42,059 bases of DNA from an uncultured Granulicella sp. (lineage in GTDB: Bacteria; Acidobacteriota; Terriglobia; Terriglobales; Acidobacteriaceae), in NCBI GenBank assembly GCA_937873265.1, contig CALMVL010000201.1, forward strand, positions 1 to 42,059, in the 5' to 3' direction. Under the pieces are notes generated by a model, which worked only from the letters and a program-made list of their open reading frames with translations, ran no database searches and was not told where the DNA came from. Shown here piece by piece: positions 33,375 through 40,982 of the stretch. Within the stretch, counting starts at the first letter, position 1. Each line of letters opens with the position of its first letter. The translations under genes and the position numbers were made by a program.

Positions 33375-33892
33375 CCTTCCCGCGCGCGCCTCGACCACTG
33401 CCAGAGCCCACCCGTCACCTCCTCCGGCAGCCGATGCCCAAGCTGCCGCGCCAGCATCACCACCTGTCCCCGGTGATGTGCTTCGTGCGCCACAAAATAC
33501 GTCAGAACATGCCCCACATCGAGCGGCAGATTGCGCCACAGGTAGCCTCGCGACTCCGGCAGGCTCCCTCCGTGATCGCAACCAAGCTGCAGCAAATCCC
33601 AGATCCCCGCCGCGCTCACGCCGAGCGCTGCCAACAGGCCGTCCGCGCCCACCGTCCGCCGGTCCACGTTCGCCGGCGCCACCAGCCCATGCTCGCTTCC
33701 CAAGGTCTTAATCCACCGGCACCGCACGTTGTGGAGGTGCGCCAGCAGCATCCGCACGGTCTTCTGCGGTGCGCCCGGCACCTTCATCGCCCACAACTCC
33801 GCAGGCAGCCGGTCCACCAGAAACGCCGTGACGCGCGCATTCGTCGTCCACGCCTCCAGAGTTGTTCCGCGTAAGTCGGGAACAGAGTCCAC
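33371..33892 (-). CDS. DinB-family protein
   Basis: A 173-aa four-helix-bundle protein of the DinB/YfiT-like putative metalloenzyme superfamily. The His triad pattern is visible: 'LLAHLHNVRCRWIK' (first His) and 'VLTYFVAHEAHHRGQVVML' (the 'H..HHRGQ' metal-binding pair near residues 134-138). Members bind divalent metal and some carry out thiol transfer (for example bacillithiol or mycothiol S-transfer); the function of this one is unknown. The stop codon is shared tail-to-tail with the M24 gene on the opposite strand (33371-33374). Confidence 0.87.
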   Translation of the reverse strand: MDSVPDLRGTTLEAWTTNARVTAFLVDRLPAELWAMKVPGAPQKTVRMLLAHLHNVRCRWIKTLGSEHGLVAPANVDRRTVGADGLLAALGVSAAGIWDLLQLGCDHGGSLPESRGYLWRNLPLDVGHVLTYFVAHEAHHRGQVVMLARQLGHRLPEEVTGGLWQWSRRAREG

Positions 33893-33954
33893 CGCACCCC
33901 CTCCTCATCCAGAGCGCAAAGTCGCCAACCAACGTCCCTGCTTCCTAAGCCCCC

Positions 33955-34938
33955 TCAATCAAACTGCGGCAGCCGCTGCAACTCCTCCTCCGGCACCGGC
34001 TCCACCTCGCCGCCCGCCTTGACCCACGCCCGCAAACCCCCCGCAATCACCGTCGTGTTGCAGTTCTGCTGGTTCAGCAGGTACGCCACCCGGACGCTCG
34101 TGGCCTCCCGAATGCACGAGCAGTACAGGTAAATCTCGCACTCCGGAGCCATAAACTCCCGCAGCGCCACCAGCTCCTCCTCCAGCCGGTTCGGCTCCAC
34201 CCGGATCGAGTTCTTGATGCGCTGCATCCCCGGGTCGTAGTAGCCATGGCTGCGCACGTCCGCGATCACCACCAGCCGGTTCGGGTCCTTCTCCTGCAGC
34301 CGTTGAAACAGCTCCGCCGCACCCACCTTTTCGATGTTGCTGAACCGCCGCGCCTTCAGCGTAAACGCAATCCAGCTGGCCGCGTAGCACGCCACCAGCA
34401 CCAGCACGCACAGCAGCACCACATGCCCTGCCTTGGCGATCCATCCCTCGATCACATGGATCCACCGCCGAAAGGCAAACCCCAGCAGCATCCACGACCC
34501 CGTATAAATCATCGCCCCGGCCGCATCCAGCCGGAGAAACCGCGCCAGCCGCATGTTCAGGCTTCCGGCCAGAGGAGCCGCCATGGCCCCCAGCCCCGGC
34601 ACAAACTTCGAAAACAGCAGCGTCTTCGGCCCCCGCCGGTAAAAGTAGTCCGCCGACCGGAAGATGCACTGCTCCGGATTCGTCGTCAGCCGGCACAGCA
34701 CCGCCAGCAGCCACCACCCGGTGTACCGCCCTCCCAGGTACAGCACCACATCGCCCAGAAACGTCGCCGCCCAGACGGCCAGAAGCGCCACCGCCAGCCG
34801 GCTGCCGCTTCCACCCGCACCCGCCCCGACGGCCAGCAGCATCACGGAGAAGGGCATGGGCAGCCCCAACCCAGCCAGAAATGCCACCAGCTCCGTGATC
34901 GCAAACTGATGCCCTGCGATCAAACCCCCGAGGTCCAT
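33955..34938 (-). CDS. DedA/VTT-domain membrane protein fused to a C-terminal rhodanese
   Basis: A 327-aa fusion. Residues ~1-200 are the DedA/SNARE-associated (VTT) domain: 'GLPMPFSVMLLAVGAG' (the re-entrant 'E/P..P..P' loop), 'FLGDVVLYLGGRYTGW', 'GPKTLLFSKFVPGLGAMAAPLAG' and a final TM. DedA proteins are linked to undecaprenyl-phosphate/lipid recycling and membrane homeostasis. Residues ~205-320 are a rhodanese domain ('VVIADVRSHGYYDPGMQRIKNS', active-site loop 'YCSCIREATS' with the likely persulfide Cys, 'AGGLRAWVKAGGEV'). DedA-rhodanese fusions are known in other bacteria. The ATG at 34938 is preceded by GGGAGAG; the track's TTG 34947 sits against it. Confidence 0.9.
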   Translation of the reverse strand: MDLGGLIAGHQFAITELVAFLAGLGLPMPFSVMLLAVGAGAGGSGSRLAVALLAVWAATFLGDVVLYLGGRYTGWWLLAVLCRLTTNPEQCIFRSADYFYRRGPKTLLFSKFVPGLGAMAAPLAGSLNMRLARFLRLDAAGAMIYTGSWMLLGFAFRRWIHVIEGWIAKAGHVVLLCVLVLVACYAASWIAFTLKARRFSNIEKVGAAELFQRLQEKDPNRLVVIADVRSHGYYDPGMQRIKNSIRVEPNRLEEELVALREFMAPECEIYLYCSCIREATSVRVAYLLNQQNCNTTVIAGGLRAWVKAGGEVEPVPEEELQRLPQFD

Positions 34939-35215
34939 CGTGCCCAACTCTCCCGCCTGCTGCTTTGACCATACGATGCCGAAGCCAACCCTGGCGACCC
35001 AACACTTGGGAGGGGCGAGGGCAAAAGAGGCGGCAGGGGATCCAACAGCTTTCGAGCAGCAGATCGGTCAGCTGCGACGGCGTCCTGCCGAAGCTCCATC
35101 CTGCGTCGCGCGAGCGAGGCTGTTGCCGCCGGTCGTGTGGTCGTCCGCCCGGCACAAGAACGTCTCTGTGTCCCTTTTCTGGCGTCGTTCGAACGACCTC
35201 CCGCAGGTCGGTCGC
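34939..35215. other. Gap between DedA-rhodanese and VOC genes
   Basis: Both flanking genes lie on the minus strand, so this holds the promoter side of the DedA fusion and the 3' end of the VOC gene. I see no gene in it. It contains a 14-bp perfect palindrome GTCGTTCGAACGAC (35184-35197) and an overlapping hairpin next to the VOC stop. Confidence 0.4.
35194..35210 (-). terminator. Short hairpin after the VOC gene
   Basis: CGACCT (35194-35199) pairs with AGGTCG (35205-35210) around a 5-nt loop, six bases past the VOC stop on the minus strand. No T-run follows, so termination is only possible. The hairpin overlaps the larger palindrome at 35184-35197. Confidence 0.3.
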
Positions 35216-36133
35216 TTACTTCACCTCAACATCGGTCGGAGCGGCTCCAGTGATCGGCGAGCAGCAGGGAGTTTGCCGGGGAGCGTACTCCATAAACTCG
35301 ATCCGGGTCAGGTCGGGATCAAAGAGGTTGAGCTGGATTTTGCCGTCTCGACCCATCTGAGGCTTGCCGCAGCCGGCGCCGGCACAGCCGTTGCGCTCGA
35401 GGCTCGCGATCACGGTCTGCATGTCGGCGGTGCCCAGGGAGATGTGGTCGGCTCCGCCGTGGGCGCGAAGATCCGCGTCCGGACGGTTGTTCAGCATGTA
35501 CTCCAGCCAGTCCGTGCCATCGGGAACCTGCAGCGAGGACCAGTCGGTGGTGCCCGGGTGCATGCTGCCATGCCAGAGGGGACGGAAGCCGAGCAGGTCG
35601 CGCCAGAAGGCGTCCTCTTTGGCCGCGTCCTGAACAACATAGCCGACATGGATCAGGCGGCGGGAGGTGGCCTGGGGCAAGGGTGCGCCGGCCGCTGCGA
35701 TCTGGGCGATGGGGCTGTTGGCGTCCTGGACAAAGTAGACCAGGTTGCCTTCAGGATCGTGCACGGCAAACTGCCCCTGTGCGAGCGGCTGGGCGATGGC
35801 GACGCCGTGGGCCTGGAGGTAGCGCTGGAGCTGGGCGGCGTCATGCGTCGTAAACCCAACCGCGAGCATGCGCACGTTGGGTGCAGGAGGCGGCGACGTG
35901 GGGTCGAGTTCGATCCACTGGGATGCATTGATCGGGTAAATCCAGAGGCCGGAACTCTCGTGCCGGCCGAGGCCGAGCGTATCCCCGTAAAAGTGCTTGG
36001 CGGCTTCGGGTTGGGTGGTGGAGAAGCGGGCAAATGCGACGCCGGTAATGGGGGGACGGGAAGGCGTCTGCTGCGCGAAACCGGGCAAACAGGTGGCGAG
36101 GAGAACGGCAGCGAGCAGCGAGCGGCGGACCAT
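35216..36133 (-). CDS. Exported protein with two VOC (glyoxalase/bleomycin-resistance) domains
   Basis: A 305-aa protein from ATG 36133 with a Sec signal peptide (MVRRSLLAAVLLATCLPGFAQQ). Two tandem VOC modules follow: ~30-135 ('GVAFARFSTTQPEAAKHFYGDTLGL', 'FAVHDPEGNLVYFVQD') and ~150-275 ('HVGYVVQDAAKEDAFWRDLLGF', 'GADHISLGTADMQTVIASLERNG'). The second ends 'IQLNLFDPDLTRIEFMEY', which includes the usual metal-ligand Glu ('E' in 'RIEFME'). VOC proteins include glyoxalase I, dioxygenases and binding proteins, so chemistry cannot be assigned; the export signal argues against a cytosolic glyoxalase. The track start (36256) adds 41 residues before the signal peptide. Confidence 0.85.
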   Translation of the reverse strand: MVRRSLLAAVLLATCLPGFAQQTPSRPPITGVAFARFSTTQPEAAKHFYGDTLGLGRHESSGLWIYPINASQWIELDPTSPPPAPNVRMLAVGFTTHDAAQLQRYLQAHGVAIAQPLAQGQFAVHDPEGNLVYFVQDANSPIAQIAAAGAPLPQATSRRLIHVGYVVQDAAKEDAFWRDLLGFRPLWHGSMHPGTTDWSSLQVPDGTDWLEYMLNNRPDADLRAHGGADHISLGTADMQTVIASLERNGCAGAGCGKPQMGRDGKIQLNLFDPDLTRIEFMEYAPRQTPCCSPITGAAPTDVEVK

Positions 36134-36229
36134 GGTGGGCACTCTACGCTTGCGGCGGTCGCGTGGGCAAGCGGCGCGCGTGCGCAGCACCGGGGCGTCG
36201 GATGCAGAGCAACCTGAGGGCCAGCGGCC

Positions 36230-36278
36230 GCCGATACCCTGACTCCTTTGGGGCATGGTTGGGGTGGGTGGTATCGGC
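36230..36278. promoter_or_regulatory. 9-bp inverted repeat upstream of the MotA-type gene
   Basis: GCCGATACC (36230-36238) and GGTATCGGC (36270-36278) are perfect inverted repeats with a 31-nt spacer, centred in the divergent VOC/motA interval and ending 27 nt before the motA start. It could be a hairpin in the motA leader or two half-sites of an operator. Confidence 0.35.
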
Positions 36279-36305
36279 TAGGGTGGGTTGCAGGGGAGTC
36301 CCTCG

Positions 36306-37178
36306 GTGCCGCGGAGATCGTCAGAGGAGTTGCCGAAGGAGGTGTTGTCTCCGGTTGTGCCGATCGTCGTGTCGAAAGGGCGCGAAACGGTGCGGTCGCC
36401 CGCGATATCGACCGCAGCTGGGCTGCTGCTGGCGCTGGCGGGCATCGCGTACGGATTTCACGTTGAAGGCGCCCACCTGGGGCTGCTGCTGCAGCCAACG
36501 GCATTTCTTGTGGTGGGAACGGGAACCGTCGGCGCCGTCCTGGTGCAGTACCCCACGCGCGCTGTCGGGCTGGCGCTTCGCGAGCTGCGCGAAGCCTTTG
36601 CGGCCGGCGAAGCGAACCTGGGGGACATCGCGGGAGATCTGGTGCGCTACGCGCGGCTGGCGCGCAGGCAGGGAGTGCTGTCCCTCGAGCGGGAGCTGGA
36701 AGCCATCGCCAACCCCTTTCTCTCGAGGGCGCTCACGCTGGCGGTGGATGGCGTTTCGGCCGAGGAACTGCGCGCGATTCTCGAGCGCGAGGCAGACGCG
36801 CGAGCGGAGCAGGCGGAGTTGGCCTCAGAGGTCTTCGAGACGGCGGGCGGAGCAGCTCCGACCATCGGCATTCTCGGGGCGGTGCTGGGGCTCATTCACG
36901 TGATGCAGCTGCTGGGCAATGTGGACGAGGTTGGTCGGGGCATTGCGGCGGCCTTTGTGTCCACCTTGTATGGGGTGGGCGTGGCCAATCTGCTGCTGCT
37001 GCCGCTGGCGGGGAAGCTGCGGATGCGGGTGCAGGCAGCGGAACTGGAGCGGTCGATGATGCTTGAAGGAGTCGTGGCGATTGCGGAGGGGGTGATGCCG
37101 CGGGCGCTCGAAGTCCGGCTCCGTGGCTACTGCTCCGGACCCGTGACCCAGACGGTCAAGCGGGCGCTGGCGGGATGA
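36306..37178 (+). CDS. motA: MotA-type proton-channel stator subunit
   Basis: A 290-aa inner-membrane protein of the MotA/TolQ/ExbB family. Two N-terminal helices ('AGLLLALAGIAYGFHV', 'LGLLLQPTAFLVVGTGTVGAVLV'), a ~90-residue cytosolic domain that includes 'FETAGGAAPTIGILGAVLGLIHVM' (the conserved Pro in TM3) and 'AAAFVSTLYGVGVANLLLLPLAG' (TM4) match the MotA layout. With the MotB partner it makes an ion-driven stator. The start is set at GTG 36306, with AGGGGAG seven bases upstream; the track uses TTG 36288. The stop overlaps motB by 4 nt. No flagellar structural genes are in this window, so it may serve a distant flagellum or another torque/ion-driven role. Confidence 0.87.
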   Translation: MPRRSSEELPKEVLSPVVPIVVSKGRETVRSPAISTAAGLLLALAGIAYGFHVEGAHLGLLLQPTAFLVVGTGTVGAVLVQYPTRAVGLALRELREAFAAGEANLGDIAGDLVRYARLARRQGVLSLERELEAIANPFLSRALTLAVDGVSAEELRAILEREADARAEQAELASEVFETAGGAAPTIGILGAVLGLIHVMQLLGNVDEVGRGIAAAFVSTLYGVGVANLLLLPLAGKLRMRVQAAELERSMMLEGVVAIAEGVMPRALEVRLRGYCSGPVTQTVKRALAG

Positions 37179-37855
37179 GGCCCGAGGGGGCCAACCGCGG
37201 AACGGCGAGGTGGACCGGTCGCGCTGGGGCACGGTCCGGGTCGCGCCGAGGGATGCGGGCCGGCAGACGGGACCGCTGGCTCGTCTCCTATGCGGATCTG
37301 ATGACGGTCCTGTTTGCGCTGTTTGTCGTTCTGTTCGCGCGGGCGCACCAGCGGACGGGCTTCGCGGCCACGGCCGAGGTGGGGACGAACCAGACTTCCG
37401 TGGGGCAACGGGAGCGACTGCGGCAGCAGCTGGCCGCGACGCTCCGCGACGAAATTGGCCAAAGGTCGGTTTCGCTGGCGGAGGTTCCCGAAGGGATCGT
37501 GGTGAGCCTGAAGGAGGTCGGGTCCTTTGCAAGTGGAGAGGCGGTTCCTCTGCCGGCGGCGGCGGGCGTCGTGAGCCGGATCTCGGAGGTCGTCGCTCGG
37601 GCGGGCACGCCGGTTCGCGTCGAGGGACATACGGACAACCAGCCGGTGCACGGCCCGTTCCGCTCCAACTGGGAGCTTTCGACCGCGCGGGCCGAAGCGA
37701 TGCTCGCGCTTTTGCTGGCGCAACCGGGGGTGGATCCGGGAAAGATGTCCGTGGCGGGATACGGAGCCTACCGGCCGACGGCGGATAACGGAACAGCAGA
37801 AGGTCGGCGAACCAACCGAAGGGTGGATCTGGTGGTGATCTGTCGGCCGCGTTGA
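37175..37855 (+). CDS. motB: MotB-type stator subunit with OmpA-like peptidoglycan-binding domain
   Basis: A 226-aa partner of the upstream MotA-type protein. After a basic ~35-residue N-terminus comes the single TM 'SYADLMTVLFALFVVLFA', with the conserved proton-binding Asp at residue 41. The C-terminal OmpA/MotB domain has 'VRVEGHTDNQPVHGPFRSNWELSTARA' (the 'HTD' and 'N..LS..RA' peptidoglycan-binding signature) and 'VAGYGAYRP'. This anchors the stator to the wall. Start ATG 37175 overlaps the motA stop by 4 nt (ATGA), fixing it. 'NWELSTARA' is typical of MotB rather than of Pal, supporting a stator. Confidence 0.9.
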   Translation: MRPEGANRGTARWTGRAGARSGSRRGMRAGRRDRWLVSYADLMTVLFALFVVLFARAHQRTGFAATAEVGTNQTSVGQRERLRQQLAATLRDEIGQRSVSLAEVPEGIVVSLKEVGSFASGEAVPLPAAAGVVSRISEVVARAGTPVRVEGHTDNQPVHGPFRSNWELSTARAEAMLALLLAQPGVDPGKMSVAGYGAYRPTADNGTAEGRRTNRRVDLVVICRPR

Positions 37856-37882
37856 TGCCGTGACATCGTCGCCCTGGACTCC

Positions 37883-37937
37883 TTGACAGCCCAGGAGAGC
37901 AGCGTCTACTCTCCTGAGCTAACAAGGAGAGCAGGCG
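37883..37937 (+). promoter_or_regulatory. Candidate PadR-controlled promoter: TTGACA, inverted-repeat operator, AAGGAG
   Basis: TTGACA (37883-37888) is followed 18 nt later by TACTCT (a weak -10 candidate at 37907-37912). CAGGAGAG (37892-37899) and CTCTCCTG (37909-37916) are perfect 8-bp inverted repeats with a 9-nt spacer, lying between and over the two promoter boxes. This is where a repressor would block RNA polymerase. The Shine-Dalgarno AAGGAG (37924-37929) lies before the GTG start at 37937. The gene product is a PadR-family repressor, so autoregulation is inferred. Confidence 0.6.
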
Positions 37938-38290
37938 TGGGCAAAGATGTTGAGCTGTTGCAGGGAACGCTGAACCTCCTGATCCTGAAGGCCATCTCGT
38001 TAGGGCCGTTGCACGGGTATGCCGTTTTGCTGCGCATTCAGCAGCTCTCCGGGGATCGCATGGAAATCCAGCAAGGGACGCTCTACCCAGCGCTCTACCG
38101 GCTGGAGCATCTCGGGCTGATCAAGGGCCAATGGGGCGAATCGGACAACAATCGGCGGGCAAAGTTCTACACGCTCAGTGCCGCGGGCCGTCGGCAACTG
38201 ACGCAGGAAAAGCGCCGGTGGGAGGCGATGGCCGAGGTGATGGGGATCATTCTGGCGACGGAAAAGGCGCCGAACGGGGAGGCTCTATGA
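37937..38290 (+). CDS. PadR-family transcriptional regulator
   Basis: A 117-aa winged-helix dimeric repressor. From GTG 37937, with AAGGAG upstream, it reads VGKDVELLQGTLNLLILKAI. The track start at 37883 adds 18 codons that are the promoter itself. The PadR wing-helix core is 'LGPLHGYAVLLRIQQLSGDRMEIQQGTLYPALYRLEHLGLI' with the 'GTLYPAL' recognition-helix signature. The wing is 'NNRRAKFYTLSAAGRRQL', followed by a short C-terminal dimerisation helix. It overlaps the ADOP permease start by 4 nt (ATGA at 38287-38290), so the two are co-translated. In Acidobacteriota such PadR genes typically precede ADOP permeases; the ligand is unknown. Confidence 0.93.
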   Translation: MGKDVELLQGTLNLLILKAISLGPLHGYAVLLRIQQLSGDRMEIQQGTLYPALYRLEHLGLIKGQWGESDNNRRAKFYTLSAAGRRQLTQEKRRWEAMAEVMGIILATEKAPNGEAL

Positions 38291-40959
38291 GCATGGCGAG
38301 CAGGGTGCGGTCGTGGGTCGGCTCGGTGTTTCGCAGGAGAAAGCTCGCCGATGAACTTGCGGAGGAGATGCACTTCCACGTGAGTGCCCGGGCTGCGGAC
38401 TTGGAGGCGGGAGGTATGGCTCCCGCCGAGGCACAGCGGCGAGCGCAGGCGGAGATCGGCAGCACCGCTCGGCCGGTGGAGCAGTACCGGGAGGCGATCG
38501 GACTGCGCTTGCTCGACGAGACAGTGGGCGACGTGCGCTATGGGCTGCGCGGCCTCTGGCGCAACAAGGGGTTTGCGGCGATCGCGATTCTGTCGCTCTC
38601 GCTTGGCATCGGCGCCACGACGGCGATGTTCTCCATCGTGTACGCGGTGCTGCTGGACATCTATCCCTACGCTGATTCGCAACGGACGGTAAACCCGATC
38701 GTGCATGATCCGGCCGTGCCGGATGACTGGAACTGGTTTGTGTTGAACCGTTCGCAGTACGCGGAGTACAAGTCCGCTCGTTCCTTCGAGGACGTATTCG
38801 GGCAGGCGAGCATGGGCGTCCAAATGGACGAGAACGATGTGCAGGAGCAGTTGCACGTGGTTCTGCTGACGGCCAATGCTGCGGGCTTCAATCGCGTTGG
38901 CCCCTTGCTCGGGCGAGGACTCCAGGCGTCCGATGGCGACTTCGGAGACACCCCGCCGAACGTCGTCGTGCTCGGCTATAAGTTCTGGAAGACGCATTAC
39001 CTCGCGGACAAGGGAGTCATTGGGCGCGATTTCAAGGCCGGGTCCAAGCTCTTTCGCATCGTGGGCGTCATGCCGGAGCGGTACACGTTAGGGGGTGCGG
39101 ACGTGTACATGCCCATGTCGCAGTACACCTTCCCGGAGCCGTACCTGATTGCGTTTGCGAAGCTGAAACCTGGGGTCACCGCGAAGCAAGCGAGCGACGA
39201 GGTAGACCCGATGCTGCACCTCTTCGCCAAGCAGGATCCCCGGATGTACCCCGAAAACTTTCACGCTCGGCTTCAGCCGTTGCTGGATGGGTTCACGACA
39301 CGATCCAAGGTGCTGAAGAATTTTCCCATGCTCTACCTCGCGGTCGGGTCGCTGCTGCTGATTGGGTGCGCGAACTGTTCGCTGCTCCTGATGGCCCGGG
39401 GAACGACTCGGAAACACGAGTTTGCCTTACGCACGGCCGTAGGCGCGTCACAGCTGCGGATTGTGCGGCAAATGCTCGTCGAATGCCTCACGATCGCGTT
39501 TCTCGGATCCGCCATCGGAGTCGTGCTGGCCTACGTCCTGGCGCGGCTACCCCTGCAGCTGGCGAACGACCTGTTCCCAAGTGAGGCGGTCATTCGCATC
39601 AACCTGCCGATTCTGCTGTTCTCGGTAGGACTCGCTGTCGTCGCGGGTCTCTTGTTCGGCTTGCTCCCCGCCCTCAAGTTTTCCCGTCCGGAGATCTCGC
39701 AGGTGCTGCAAGCCAACGCCCGCAGAACCGTGGCGTCCGGTGGACGTCGGCCGCTGCAGGTGTTGATCGGTGTGCAACTGGCGCTGACGCTGGTGCTGCT
39801 GACCGTTTCGGGCGCGGCGATCAGCGGGTTTGTTCACCTGATGCGGCTTCCACTCGGATATCAGCCCCGAGGTGTGGCGGCGATCAGTGTTGGTTACAAA
39901 AAGGACGTCGCGAAGACGTGGCAGGAGCGCCTGGCGAAAGTTGCAGCTTACCGGCATCAGATGGAGGGCGTGCGAGGAGTCACCGCGGTAACGACGGCGG
40001 ACGACCTCCCACCCTCGGGCAACGGCACGCAGCCCTTCGAGGTGGTCGGAAACGCGGCGATGCACGAAACCCTGGCGCGACAGACGGACGTTGGGCCGGA
40101 GTACTTCCGGACTCTCGGCATTCCCCTGCTGCAGGGAAGAGTATGGAACGCGGCCGAGGCGGGGCAGGGGCTGCCCCTGGCGGTTGTGAATGAGGCCTTT
40201 GTACGCAAATTCTCGCCGGATAGGAGCGTGCTCGACCGCACGCTCCGGTTCCCGAAGCTCGAGCTCACAAAGACGCCTGAAGCAGAAACGGTCTCCCCTG
40301 CATGGCAAAAGCCGGAGGTTCAGGTGGTCGGCGTCGTGGCCGATGCGGTCAACGATGGCCTGGATAAACCGGTGATGCCGACCATCTACGTCAACGACAC
40401 GGCGGCGCTTTGGCCGGGGTCCCTGTTTCTGATTCGAACCGCGGACGATCCGAAACTGTTTACACGCACCCTCGCCCACGCCATCCGCCAGCTCGACGCG
40501 GGCAGCTACGTCACTCCTCTGCCGTATTCGTTAGAGGAAATGGTGCAGCGCGAGCCGGCATATCGGACCCAGCGTCTGTTGGCGGTGCTGCTGGCCATCT
40601 TTGCCGGGCTGGCGTTTGCCCTCTCGCTGGTGGGGCTCTACAGCGTGGTGGCGTACGTCGTCGCGCAGCGAACGGCAGAGTTCGGCATACGGCTGGCGTT
40701 GGGCGCGCAACGTATGCAGATCCTCTTGCTGGTGCTGCGGGGCAATATCCCGGTGGTGCTGGGCGGCACGTGCGCGGGACTGGTGCTGAGTCTCGCCCTC
40801 CGAACACGGTTTCAGCACTGGTCGGAGGGCAGCTCCCAGAGCGTATGGTTCTTGTTCACTGCAGTAACCCTCCTCGTCGTCGCGGCCCTGCTGGCTACGT
40901 GGTACCCAGCCTTTCGCGCAAGCCGCGTGCAGCCGAGCACGGCTCTGCGCACGGAGTGA
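38287..40959 (+). CDS. ADOP-type large permease (MacB/FtsX family, N-terminal permease prefix domain)
   Basis: An 890-aa inner-membrane protein from ATG 38287, with GGGGAGG just before it. Residues ~15-60 are the acidic 'permease prefix' domain ('LADELAEEMHFHVSARAADLEAGG...'). The first MacB periplasmic core and FtsX block follows ('FAAIAILSLSLGIGATTAMFSIVYAVLL', then a large periplasmic domain ~110-390). A second FtsX block is at ~400-480 ('LIGCANCSLLLMARGT'), a second periplasmic core at ~540-730, and a third helix set at the C-terminus ('EFGIRLALGAQRMQILLLVL', '...PAFRASRVQPSTALRTE'). This duplicated, ATPase-less layout is the acidobacterial duplicated orphan permease family. No ABC ATPase gene lies beside it. 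Substrate unknown; many are suspected in efflux or lipoprotein handling. It is coupled to PadR. Confidence 0.9.
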   Translation: MSMASRVRSWVGSVFRRRKLADELAEEMHFHVSARAADLEAGGMAPAEAQRRAQAEIGSTARPVEQYREAIGLRLLDETVGDVRYGLRGLWRNKGFAAIAILSLSLGIGATTAMFSIVYAVLLDIYPYADSQRTVNPIVHDPAVPDDWNWFVLNRSQYAEYKSARSFEDVFGQASMGVQMDENDVQEQLHVVLLTANAAGFNRVGPLLGRGLQASDGDFGDTPPNVVVLGYKFWKTHYLADKGVIGRDFKAGSKLFRIVGVMPERYTLGGADVYMPMSQYTFPEPYLIAFAKLKPGVTAKQASDEVDPMLHLFAKQDPRMYPENFHARLQPLLDGFTTRSKVLKNFPMLYLAVGSLLLIGCANCSLLLMARGTTRKHEFALRTAVGASQLRIVRQMLVECLTIAFLGSAIGVVLAYVLARLPLQLANDLFPSEAVIRINLPILLFSVGLAVVAGLLFGLLPALKFSRPEISQVLQANARRTVASGGRRPLQVLIGVQLALTLVLLTVSGAAISGFVHLMRLPLGYQPRGVAAISVGYKKDVAKTWQERLAKVAAYRHQMEGVRGVTAVTTADDLPPSGNGTQPFEVVGNAAMHETLARQTDVGPEYFRTLGIPLLQGRVWNAAEAGQGLPLAVVNEAFVRKFSPDRSVLDRTLRFPKLELTKTPEAETVSPAWQKPEVQVVGVVADAVNDGLDKPVMPTIYVNDTAALWPGSLFLIRTADDPKLFTRTLAHAIRQLDAGSYVTPLPYSLEEMVQREPAYRTQRLLAVLLAIFAGLAFALSLVGLYSVVAYVVAQRTAEFGIRLALGAQRMQILLLVLRGNIPVVLGGTCAGLVLSLALRTRFQHWSEGSSQSVWFLFTAVTLLVVAALLATWYPAFRASRVQPSTALRTE

Positions 40960-40982
40960 GCTGACCCGACGCGAGGAGAACC

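Noticed and set aside
32001-33581. 526-aa minus-strand ORF over the M24 gene
   Set aside because: Gly/Asp/Ala-rich shadow; the M24 frame has unmistakable family motifs.
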